A stretch of DNA of 6,029 nucleotides from Acidobacteriota bacterium (GTDB lineage Bacteria; Acidobacteriota; Polarisedimenticolia; J045): positions 1 through 6,029 of the forward strand of contig JAMOQA010000556.1 in the NCBI GenBank assembly GCA_027064265.1, written 5' to 3'. How positions within the stretch are numbered: the first letter of the stretch is position 1; every line of letters begins with the position of its first letter. Shown in pieces: positions 1 to 5,695 of this stretch. Below the pieces are notes generated by a model. That model had not been told where the DNA came from, did not search any database, and saw nothing but the letters and a program-made list of their open reading frames with translations. The position numbers and the translations under genes were made by a program.

Positions 1-381
1 GTGGGGATGCCCGGCCTCGGCGGCGCCGAGCGCCATCCCGAGAGACCCGAAGAAGAGGAAGTACATCGCCATCAGCAGGTCGCCGGTGAACGAGAAGTTC
101 TCCAGCCACGGGTTGCCGACGACGACCGGGATCAGCAGGAAGAGCCCGATGCCCCCGGCCAGCCGGAAGATCGGCCCCAGCCAGAACATCACGCCGTGCC
201 AGATCGCGGTGCGCAGGAAGAGGAGCTTGAACAGGTCGTAGACCGGCTGCCAGACCGGGGGCCCGATCCGTCCCTGGATCCGCGCCATCACCTTGCGGAT
301 GACGCCCTGGACGAGGAGCCCGTACAGGATGGCGCCGAGGACGACGACGACGGCCACGGCGGCCCGCACCAGGATGTCCAT
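1..381 (-). CDS. Complex I subunit 1 family protein (NuoH/HycD/EchB/MbhM-like), 3' end cut by window edge
   Basis: The first 127 residues of a membrane-anchoring subunit of the NuoH family; the full family length is about 300, so more than half lies beyond position 1. A first helix (4-26) is followed by the cytoplasmic signature ARIQGRIGPPVWQPVYDLFK (33-52). Arg34, Gln36, Arg38, Gly40 and Pro41 are typical. PPVWQPVYDLFKLL resembles the hydrogenase-type members (HycD, EchB, MbhM) more than quinone-dependent NuoH. Further helices lie at about 76-89 and 101-120. The last residues visible, AAEAGHPH, fall where the family has its conserved acidic loop. The ATG has a strong AGGAGG 5 nt upstream. 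In such complexes this subunit links the soluble redox arm to the antiporter-like arm. Its presence is what separates this operon from a stand-alone Mrp antiporter. Confidence 0.92.
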   Translation of the reverse strand, partial: MDILVRAAVAVVVVLGAILYGLLVQGVIRKVMARIQGRIGPPVWQPVYDLFKLLFLRTAIWHGVMFWLGPIFRLAGGIGLFLLIPVVVGNPWLENFSFTGDLLMAMYFLFFGSLGMALGAAEAGHPH

Positions 382-394
382 CGGGTCCTCCTTC
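382..394 (-). promoter_or_regulatory. Intergenic ribosome binding site for the NuoH-like gene
   Basis: This 13-nt gap is the largest in the operon. On the minus strand it contains AAGGAGGA, with AGGAGG 5 nt before the ATG at 381. It fixes the start of the NuoH-like subunit and leaves no room for a promoter or terminator. Confidence 0.85.
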
Positions 395-3300
395 CTACTC
401 GGCGGCCCGCGCGCCGACGGGGCAGAGGGTGGCGGCGGCCGGGAACGTCCCCCCGGCGCCCGGATCGCGCTCGATCGGCTCGGCAGCCGCCTCCGGCCCG
501 GTGCCCGGGTCGCAGGCGCCGGTGGCGACCGCCCGCTCCCCCGGCCCGGCCGGGGACGCGCCCGCCGGGGCGGCGCTCGCCCAGGCGAGCCCGAGGATCG
601 CGAGGAAGAGCAGCGTGTAGAGCAGGTAGGTCTGGCCGTTGCCGGTGTAGAACTTCCGCCCGGTCTCGGCGATGCCGTCCGCCGTCTCCCCGACGAAGTT
701 CCAGAACCGGACGACCCACGATCGCAGCGCCGGCTCCCAGGCCCGCTTGTAGTGCCGGTACATGTCGTACGCCACGTGCACCTGCTCCGGCGGCGGCGGC
801 ACCTCGCCGGCGTACACGATGTCGAGCTGCTTCACCTTCACCGGGCGCGGCCCCGCGAAGAACAGGAAGAGGAACAGCACGACGAACAGCACCATGACCA
901 TCGCCATGATCCCGGGGCCGGAGAGGTACCCGAGGGGACCCGTGACCAGCCACTGCTCGTAGCGCAGCCCCGTCCCGCCGAACGTCGCGGCGATCACCCG
1001 GTCGACGGACGCGAGGAAGGCGCCGGGAAAGACCGAGAGCGCCATGATCAGGCCGAGCAGGACGAACTGGGCGGCGAGGAGCGGCCACGGCGCCTCCCGG
1101 GTCTCCCGCAGGTCGTCCCGGAGCTGCCCGAGGAAGATCGAGTGGATCAGGCGGAAGAGGTAGGGGAACGCCACCACCGAGGCGAACATCATCACCACGG
1201 TGAGGAAGAACCACCCCTTCTCCATCAGCGCCTGGTAGAGCAGCCACTTCGCGGCGAAGCCGGAGAGCGGCGGCACGCCGGCGACCGCGATGATCCCGAC
1301 CAGCACGAAGACGAACGAGACCGGCATCCGGGTGATCAGGCCCCCGAGCTGGCTGAACCGCCGCGCGCCGGTCCGGTAGATCACGCCGGCGACGGCGAGG
1401 AAGAGCATCGTCTTGAACAGGAAGTGGTTGACCACCTGGTAGAGCGCGGCGCTCCACCCGAGGGGCGAGAGGATCGCGAAGCCGACGATGGCGTAGGCGA
1501 CCTGCCCGACCGACGAGTAGGCGAGCAGCCGCTTCATGTCCTCCTGGAAGACCGCGAGGAGGGTCATCCCGAGGGCGGTCAGGCCGCCGATCCAGGCGAC
1601 CGCGTGGAGCGGCTCGACGGGCAGCATGCGCGCCCCGAGCACCTCGCCGCCGGCCCGCACCGCCACGGTCATCAGGGCGAAGACCGGCAGCTTGGAAACG
1701 ACGCCGGAGAGGAACGGCGAGAAGGTGTCCGGCGACTCCGAGTAGGCCCCCGGCGCCCAGACGTGCAGCCCCCAGGCGGCCGCCTTGGCCAGGAACCCGG
1801 CGGCCAGCAGCGAGAACGCCGCGAGGGCCGGCAGCCCGGAGAGATGGCCGAGGTCGCGGATCCAGTCGACCCCCGCGCCCATGGCCACCGCGAACCCGCC
1901 GAGGACCGCGAGGCCTCCGCCGGCGCCGAACAGGATGTAGAGCCACGCGGCGCGGGAGGCCCGCCGCCCCTGGCGCACCAGGAGCCAGCTCGACCAGGTC
2001 ATGATCTCCCAGGCGGCGAAGAAGGCGAGCAGGGTCTCGGCCCGGAGGATCCAGAGGGACGAGGCGACCAGCACGAGGAGCAGTCCCCAGTGGCCCTGGC
2101 GCTCGTTGCCGGTGCCGAGGCCGGCGAGGGCGACCAGGATCCCGCCGAGCAGGACGATCGCCCCGAACAACCCCTCGAAGGTCCCGAGCAGCAGCTCGAC
2201 CTTCAGCGGCAGGACGAGCCACGCGGTGACCAGCATCGCGACCAGCGCGAGGCCCGCCCGGGCCCGCGGCACCCGCCCCGGCACGATCAGCAGCACGAGG
2301 CCGAGGAGCCCGAGACCGAGGAGCGCGACAGCGTCCGGCGGCAGCATGAAGGCGGTCCACCAGAGGCCGTACGCGAGGAGCGCGCCGGCCATCAGCAGGG
2401 GAGCCACCGCCTCGAGGATCCCGAACGGCGCGCCGGAGACGATGGGCGCCGCGCCCTCGTCCTCGTCGGGCCGCATCGCCCGGAGCCAGCCGAAGTAGTA
2501 GACGAACTCGAACAGCGACCCGAGCAGCAGCGGCAGGATCCACCAGGCGAAGGGCGAGCGGGCAAGGCTGGCGACCACCTCCCACTTCCCCCAGAAGCCG
2601 GGGAACGGCGGCAGGCCGGTGATCGCGACCACCGACGTCAGCAGGGTGACGCCGAGGGCGACCCGCCCGCGGAAGGCGCCGGCCCAGTCCTCCATCGTCT
2701 CGCCGCCGTGGAGCCCGGCGAGCCAGAGGAGGGCGGCCTTCGCCAGGGTGTGGTTGACCAGCAGGAGCGCCGCCGCGAGGAGCGGCACGTGGCCGTCCCG
2801 CACCAGCGGCAGCAGGAACACCAGCAGCCCGAGCTGGGCCGAGCTGGAGTAGCCGAGCATCCGCCGGACCCGGCCCTGGCGGATCGCCAGGAAGTTCGAG
2901 ACGACGAAGGTGACCATCCCGACCGTCATCACGACGGTGGAGACCCACGCGTCGCCAGCGAGGAGCATCACCTTCCAGAACGTCCAGAGGACCGCGTTGA
3001 CGACGGTGCCGACGACGAGGGCCATCACGCCCGGCTCGACCCCGTCGTAGAGGTCGATCGCCGGGCCGTTGAACGGCCACATCTTCGTCTCGACCAGGAA
3101 CCCGGTCGCCAGCAGCAGGAGCACGCCCCCGAGGAGCGGCGCCACCGCCGGCGGCACGTCGTGGATGCGGTTCAGCATGTCGTCGAGGTTCAGGGTGCCG
3201 GTCGCCTTGTAGAGCAGCGCGATCCCGAGCAGGACGAAGATCGAGGCGGCGGAGCCGACGACCATGTACTTGAACCCGGCCTCGAGCCCCTCCCGCTCCC

Positions 3301-3748
3301 TGCCGAAGGCGACGATGGCGTAGGTGGCGATCGAGCTGATCTCGAGGAACACGAAGACGTTGAACAGGTCCCGCGTCATGATCAGCCCGAAGGAGCCGGT
3401 GACGAGCAGGAGCTGGATGACGAGGCCCCGCACGTCGGACGCCTGCTCCCGGCGCGCCAGGTGCAGCGCCGCGACGAACGCCACCGCGGCCGCGAGGAGG
3501 ACCAGCACCGCCTCCTCGACGCCGAACCGGAGGGAGATGCCGATCGGGGGCGGCCACCCGCCGGTGGTGATGAGCTCCGCCGGGGCGCCGGCCTGGAACG
3601 CCATGAGCCAGCGCAGGGCGAGGCCGCCCGCGAAGAGGAGGGTCAGCAGGTGGAGTCCCCGGGCCACCGGGCGGCCGAGGCGATCGGCCATCGGCAGCAG
3701 GAACGCGGCCCCGAGGGGAACGGCGACGAGGAGGATCGGGCTCACCAC
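395..3748 (-). CDS. Tandem fusion of two proton/Na+ antiporter-like subunits (MbxH + MbxH', NuoM/NuoL family)
   Basis: A 1117-residue polytopic membrane protein holding two complete ND2/ND4/ND5-type (proton-conducting) modules. Module 1 (about 1-465) has Glu136 in DLFNVFVFLEIS, His333 and Lys337 in VNHTLAKA, and Lys388 in GFWGKW. Module 2 (about 470-965) has Glu581 in FFAAWEIMTW, Lys655 in GFLAKAAAWGLHVWAP, Lys686 in SGVVSKLP, His775 and Lys779 in VNHFLFKT, and Lys834 in GFAAKW. In module 1 the Lys655 and Lys686 positions align without gaps to Glu220 and Asn251. After module 2 comes an amphipathic stretch (990-1036) with RKFYTGNGQTYLLY leading to a last helix (1040-1056), like the NuoL lateral-helix end, then about 60 residues of Ala/Gly/Pro-rich tail. 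Typical single subunits are about 500 residues. No ribosome site precedes internal Met468 at the module boundary, so the fusion appears real. The start is GTG 3748 or the next GTG, 3745. Inferred role: two ion-translocating units of an Mbx-type complex. Confidence 0.92.
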   Translation of the reverse strand: MVSPILLVAVPLGAAFLLPMADRLGRPVARGLHLLTLLFAGGLALRWLMAFQAGAPAELITTGGWPPPIGISLRFGVEEAVLVLLAAAVAFVAALHLARREQASDVRGLVIQLLLVTGSFGLIMTRDLFNVFVFLEISSIATYAIVAFGREREGLEAGFKYMVVGSAASIFVLLGIALLYKATGTLNLDDMLNRIHDVPPAVAPLLGGVLLLLATGFLVETKMWPFNGPAIDLYDGVEPGVMALVVGTVVNAVLWTFWKVMLLAGDAWVSTVVMTVGMVTFVVSNFLAIRQGRVRRMLGYSSSAQLGLLVFLLPLVRDGHVPLLAAALLLVNHTLAKAALLWLAGLHGGETMEDWAGAFRGRVALGVTLLTSVVAITGLPPFPGFWGKWEVVASLARSPFAWWILPLLLGSLFEFVYYFGWLRAMRPDEDEGAAPIVSGAPFGILEAVAPLLMAGALLAYGLWWTAFMLPPDAVALLGLGLLGLVLLIVPGRVPRARAGLALVAMLVTAWLVLPLKVELLLGTFEGLFGAIVLLGGILVALAGLGTGNERQGHWGLLLVLVASSLWILRAETLLAFFAAWEIMTWSSWLLVRQGRRASRAAWLYILFGAGGGLAVLGGFAVAMGAGVDWIRDLGHLSGLPALAAFSLLAAGFLAKAAAWGLHVWAPGAYSESPDTFSPFLSGVVSKLPVFALMTVAVRAGGEVLGARMLPVEPLHAVAWIGGLTALGMTLLAVFQEDMKRLLAYSSVGQVAYAIVGFAILSPLGWSAALYQVVNHFLFKTMLFLAVAGVIYRTGARRFSQLGGLITRMPVSFVFVLVGIIAVAGVPPLSGFAAKWLLYQALMEKGWFFLTVVMMFASVVAFPYLFRLIHSIFLGQLRDDLRETREAPWPLLAAQFVLLGLIMALSVFPGAFLASVDRVIAATFGGTGLRYEQWLVTGPLGYLSGPGIMAMVMVLFVVLFLFLFFAGPRPVKVKQLDIVYAGEVPPPPEQVHVAYDMYRHYKRAWEPALRSWVVRFWNFVGETADGIAETGRKFYTGNGQTYLLYTLLFLAILGLAWASAAPAGASPAGPGERAVATGACDPGTGPEAAAEPIERDPGAGGTFPAAATLCPVGARAAE

Positions 3749-4131
3749 TTCAGCCTCCCGAAGTCCCGGATGTCGAGGGACTTCCCCTGCGCGTAGAGGC
3801 GCACGACGAAGGCGAGCATCAGGGCGGTGACACCGACGCCGATGACGATCGCGGTCAGGACCAGCGCCTGGGGCAGCGGGTCGACGACCTTCGAGGCGTC
3901 GACGACGAGCGAGCCGGCATCCTTGAGGAGCTTCGGATCGTCGATGATCGGCGCGGTCCGGCCCGGGATGTGCCCGAGGGTGACGATCAGCAGGTTGACC
4001 CCGGAGTCGGCGATGGAGAAGCCGAGCACGATCTTCAGCAGGTTCCGCCGGACGAGGGCGCCGGCGAGCCCGACGAGGATCAGCACGATCGCCGTCCCCA
4101 CCGCGAGGGCGTGCAGGCTGAGCAGGTTCAT
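3742..4131 (-). CDS. mnhC: MnhC/MrpC (NuoK-like; MbhG/MbxG-like) subunit
   Basis: A 129-residue NuoK-family protein with three membrane helices at about 8-27, 32-53 and 88-113. The family mark VDPLPQALVLTAIVIG is at 83-98 and identifies the MrpC branch rather than true NuoK. NLLKIVLGFSIADSGVNLL at 30-48 is the second helix with its conserved Asn and Gly residues. The loop at 55-80 is longer than in NuoK, as is usual for MrpC. The ATG overlaps the mbhE-mnhB stop as ATGA and follows a GGGGGAGGG ribosome site by 7 nt. In complex I-like enzymes this subunit packs beside the antiporter modules and contributes to the ion path. The end of the gene overlaps the start of the tandem antiporter gene. 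Confidence 0.96.
   Translation of the reverse strand: MNLLSLHALAVGTAIVLILVGLAGALVRRNLLKIVLGFSIADSGVNLLIVTLGHIPGRTAPIIDDPKLLKDAGSLVVDASKVVDPLPQALVLTAIVIGVGVTALMLAFVVRLYAQGKSLDIRDFGRLKW
3754..3759 (-). promoter_or_regulatory. Shine-Dalgarno site for the tandem antiporter gene
   Basis: Minus-strand GGGAGG inside the end of mnhC. It lies 5 nt before a GTG at 3748-3746 and 8 nt before a second, adjacent GTG at 3745-3743. Either could be the start. The second would give a GTGA overlap with the mnhC stop, like the ATGA overlaps elsewhere in this operon. The site cannot separate the two. Confidence 0.65.
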
Positions 4132-4835
4132 CGGTGGCCCTCCCCCGCCTGGTCGGCGTGCATCATCGTGTCGAGCAGGGTGGCCAGCTCGGACCCGACC
4201 TTGAGGCCGATCAGGACGTAGATCACCGGGATCACCCCCGCCGAGAAGAGCCGGTTCCAGGTGCCGAGGTCGATCACGCCGCGGTTGGCGAGGAACGACC
4301 CGGTGGCGGCGAGCCCGACGAACCCCGTCACCACGTAGCCGAACCCGGAGAACGACTCGATCACCGAGAGGAACCCGTGGGGCAGCAGCCGGTCCCGGTC
4401 GGCGAGCAGCAGGAGCAGGACCGCCGAGGCGATCACGGCGCCGCCCTGGAAGCCGCCGCCGGGCGTCAGGTGGCCGTGGACGAAGATGTAGGCGCCGAAC
4501 AGGACGATCGGCGCGAACAGGACCCGCGACGCCGTCTGGACCAGCTCCGAGGAGCGCCGCTGCGGCTCCGGAACCAGCCCCTCCCGGCGCCGCAGCACGA
4601 AGCCGGCGCCGCTGACCGAGAGGAACAGCACCGTCACCTCGCCCAGGGTGTCGAAGCCCCGGTAGTTGACGACGATCGAGGTGACCAGGTTGGCGCCCCG
4701 GTTCTCGACGAGGCCCTGCTCGACGTAGTGCCGGGTCACCGGCCCGAGCTCCGTCGGCGCCATCAGGGGCAGGAGGGCGACGAAGAGGGCGGCGACGGCC
4801 AGCACCGCGAGGAGGCCGACGAGCTGCTTGATCAT
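4128..4835 (-). CDS. mnhB: Fused MbhE-MnhB protein (MbxF-like): MrpA C-terminal domain joined to MrpB
   Basis: A 235-residue membrane protein made of two family domains. Residues 1-85 are an MbhE-type domain: a first helix at 4-25, then NLVTSIVVNYRGFDTLGE (49-66), the motif that ends MrpA in classical Mrp antiporters, and a second helix to about 81. Residues 98-225 are the MnhB/MrpB domain with four hydrophobic segments and the signature HGHLTPGGGFQGG (120-132). The charged linker at 82-98 joins them. The ATG at 4835 overlaps the mbhD stop as ATGA and has a GGAGGAGGAG ribosome site just upstream; longer in-frame starts would add an Arg-rich extension that is a shadow of mbhD. MbhE and MbhF are separate genes in Mbh hydrogenases as I recall; a joined form fits the Mbx layout, which has no separate E gene. 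By family it belongs to the cation-translocating module. Confidence 0.93.
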   Translation of the reverse strand: MIKQLVGLLAVLAVAALFVALLPLMAPTELGPVTRHYVEQGLVENRGANLVTSIVVNYRGFDTLGEVTVLFLSVSGAGFVLRRREGLVPEPQRRSSELVQTASRVLFAPIVLFGAYIFVHGHLTPGGGFQGGAVIASAVLLLLLADRDRLLPHGFLSVIESFSGFGYVVTGFVGLAATGSFLANRGVIDLGTWNRLFSAGVIPVIYVLIGLKVGSELATLLDTMMHADQAGEGHR

Positions 4836-5074
4836 CGCTTCTCCTCCTCCTCGGTGCGCCGGACCGCGATCAGGAAGATCACGGTCGAGAGCCCCGCCCC
4901 GATCGCGGCCTCGGTCATCGCCACGTCGGGAGCGGCGAGGCGCAGGAACAGGTACGAGACCGCCAGGCTGACGACGCCGGCGAGCACCACGGCGGAAACC
5001 AGGTTCCGCGCGATGATGGCCCACACCGCCGACACGATCGCCAGCAGGCAGACGACCAGGTCGATGAAGATCAT
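4832..5074 (-). CDS. MbhD/MbxD-like subunit (DUF4040), matching a C-terminal piece of MrpA
   Basis: An 80-residue protein with three hydrophobic helices at about 3-22, 25-44 and 56-70, and a charged tail RRTEEEEKR. The segment LAAPDVAMTEAAIGAGLST (46-64) is the hallmark of the DUF4040/MbhD domain, which in classical Mrp systems lies inside the long MrpA protein. Asp50 and Glu55 are the conserved acidic residues. Here it is a separate small gene, as in Mbh and Mbx complexes. The ATG at 5074 was chosen over upstream in-frame starts because those would add a Pro/Arg-rich extension overlapping mnhG, because an AGGAGG lies 7 nt upstream, and because the ATGA overlap with the mnhG stop matches other junctions in the operon. 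In Mbh/Mbx structures MbhD/MbxD lies in the Mrp-like sodium-translocating part. Confidence 0.93.
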   Translation of the reverse strand: MIFIDLVVCLLAIVSAVWAIIARNLVSAVVLAGVVSLAVSYLFLRLAAPDVAMTEAAIGAGLSTVIFLIAVRRTEEEEKR

Positions 5075-5430
5075 GGCCGGGCCTCCTTCGCCGGCTCGGC
5101 GGTCTCGCCGTAGGCCTCCGCGAGGGCGTCCTCCACCGAGATGTCCGAGAGCGGCACCCGGCCCCGGTGCGCCGCCCGGGCGAGGGCGTGGGACGACACC
5201 GGGTTCGTCATCAGGACGAAGAGGACCACCAGCAGCAGCTTCGGCAGCCATGCCGGCTCGTAGATGGCGAGGCCCGCCAGCGTGAGGATGTTCCCCAGGG
5301 TCGTCGCCTTGGTGCCCGCCTGCATCCGGTTGTAGAGGTCCGGCATCCGCACGATGCCGAGCGCCCCGAGGAACAGGAAGGCGGCGCCGCCGAGGGTGAC
5401 CAGGGCCCCGACGAGTTCGCGGATCTCCAT
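5071..5430 (-). CDS. mnhG: MnhG/MrpG (MbhC/MbxC-like) subunit
   Basis: A 119-residue membrane protein of the MnhG/PhaG family. Three hydrophobic segments are visible at about 8-27, 43-57 and 62-75. The family signature lies at 24-46: GIVRMPDLYNRMQAG followed by TKATTLGN. A second mark, TNPVSSHALARAAHR, follows the third helix at 75-89. The last 30 residues are hydrophilic and acidic (DISVEDALAEAYGETAEP) and probably face the cytoplasm. The ATG start lies 1 nt after the mnhF stop. Its ribosome site is a weak G-run (GGGGGGTG), so translation is probably coupled to mnhF. Its stop overlaps the next start as ATGA. Family role: structural or ion-path subunit of Mrp-type modules. Confidence 0.95.
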   Translation of the reverse strand: MEIRELVGALVTLGGAAFLFLGALGIVRMPDLYNRMQAGTKATTLGNILTLAGLAIYEPAWLPKLLLVVLFVLMTNPVSSHALARAAHRGRVPLSDISVEDALAEAYGETAEPAKEARP

Positions 5431-5431
5431 G

Positions 5432-5695
5432 TCACACCCCCCGGTCGCAGTAGCGCGCGATCGACAGCACGCCGAGGAACGACAGCACGCCGTAGACGAG
5501 GGCGACGTCCACGTAGATCCCCCTCCCCGTCCAGACCGCGAGCCCGACCATCAGCGGCATGGTGATCAGGGTCAGCGTGTCGAGGGCGACGGCCCGGGTG
5601 GCGGGACACGGCCCGCGGACCAGCCGCCACAGGGAGAGCAGGATCCCCGCCCCCGCGAGGACCAGGGCGACCTCGAGAATCAGCCTGCTAGCCAA
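5432..5695 (-). CDS. mnhF: MnhF/MrpF (MbhB/MbxB-like) subunit
   Basis: An 87-residue membrane protein of the MrpF/PhaF family, full length for the family, with three hydrophobic segments at about 5-25, 39-57 and 60-82. It keeps the family loop after the first helix (RLVRGP at 24-29, then RAVALDTLT with Asp39) and the third-helix pattern VDVALVYGVLSFLG. The usual GPxxxDR motif reads GPCPATR here, so Thr33 replaces the conserved Asp, while the second Asp (39) is kept. The start is a TTG chosen because it lies 6 nt after a very strong Shine-Dalgarno site and because no ATG or GTG occurs in the first helix. It overlaps mnhE by 8 nt and ends 1 nt before mnhG. Role, by family: part of the membrane ion-translocating Mrp-like module. 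Confidence 0.94.
   Translation of the reverse strand: MASRLILEVALVLAGAGILLSLWRLVRGPCPATRAVALDTLTLITMPLMVGLAVWTGRGIYVDVALVYGVLSFLGVLSIARYCDRGV

Noticed and set aside
1..897. A plus-strand open frame of 298 codons at the left edge
   Set aside because: It is antisense to the NuoH-like gene and the end of the antiporter fusion, and its product is a low-complexity Arg/Pro/Asp string.
288..3557. A second minus-strand open frame of 1089 codons overlapping the antiporter fusion in another phase
   Set aside because: The product is an Arg/Ala/Gly/Pro-rich string with no membrane pattern, typical of an out-of-phase reading of GC-rich coding DNA. The frame used by the fusion has every expected family motif.
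293..3796. A plus-strand open frame of 1167 codons antisense to the antiporter fusion
   Set aside because: Its product is rich in Glu, Arg, Gln, Asp, Pro and Gly without any fold or family signature. It mirrors the minus-strand genes, where high GC removes stop codons. It has no coherent start context and runs across the gene boundaries at 381-395 and at 3742-3748.
4836..5024. Longer N-terminus for the MbhE-MnhB protein
   Set aside because: The added residues are Arg/Gly-rich, out of phase with mbhD and unlike any membrane leader. The ATG at 4835 has a strong ribosome site and an ATGA overlap with mbhD.
5075..5251. Longer N-terminus for the MbhD-like protein
   Set aside because: The extension would overlap most of the 3' half of mnhG with a Pro/Arg/Gly-rich sequence. 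The ATG at 5074 begins directly with the first membrane helix and has AGGAGG upstream.
5211..5630. Minus-strand open frame of 139 codons across the mnhF/mnhG junction
   Set aside because: It is an out-of-phase reading of mnhF and mnhG, both of which carry clear family signatures in their own frames.
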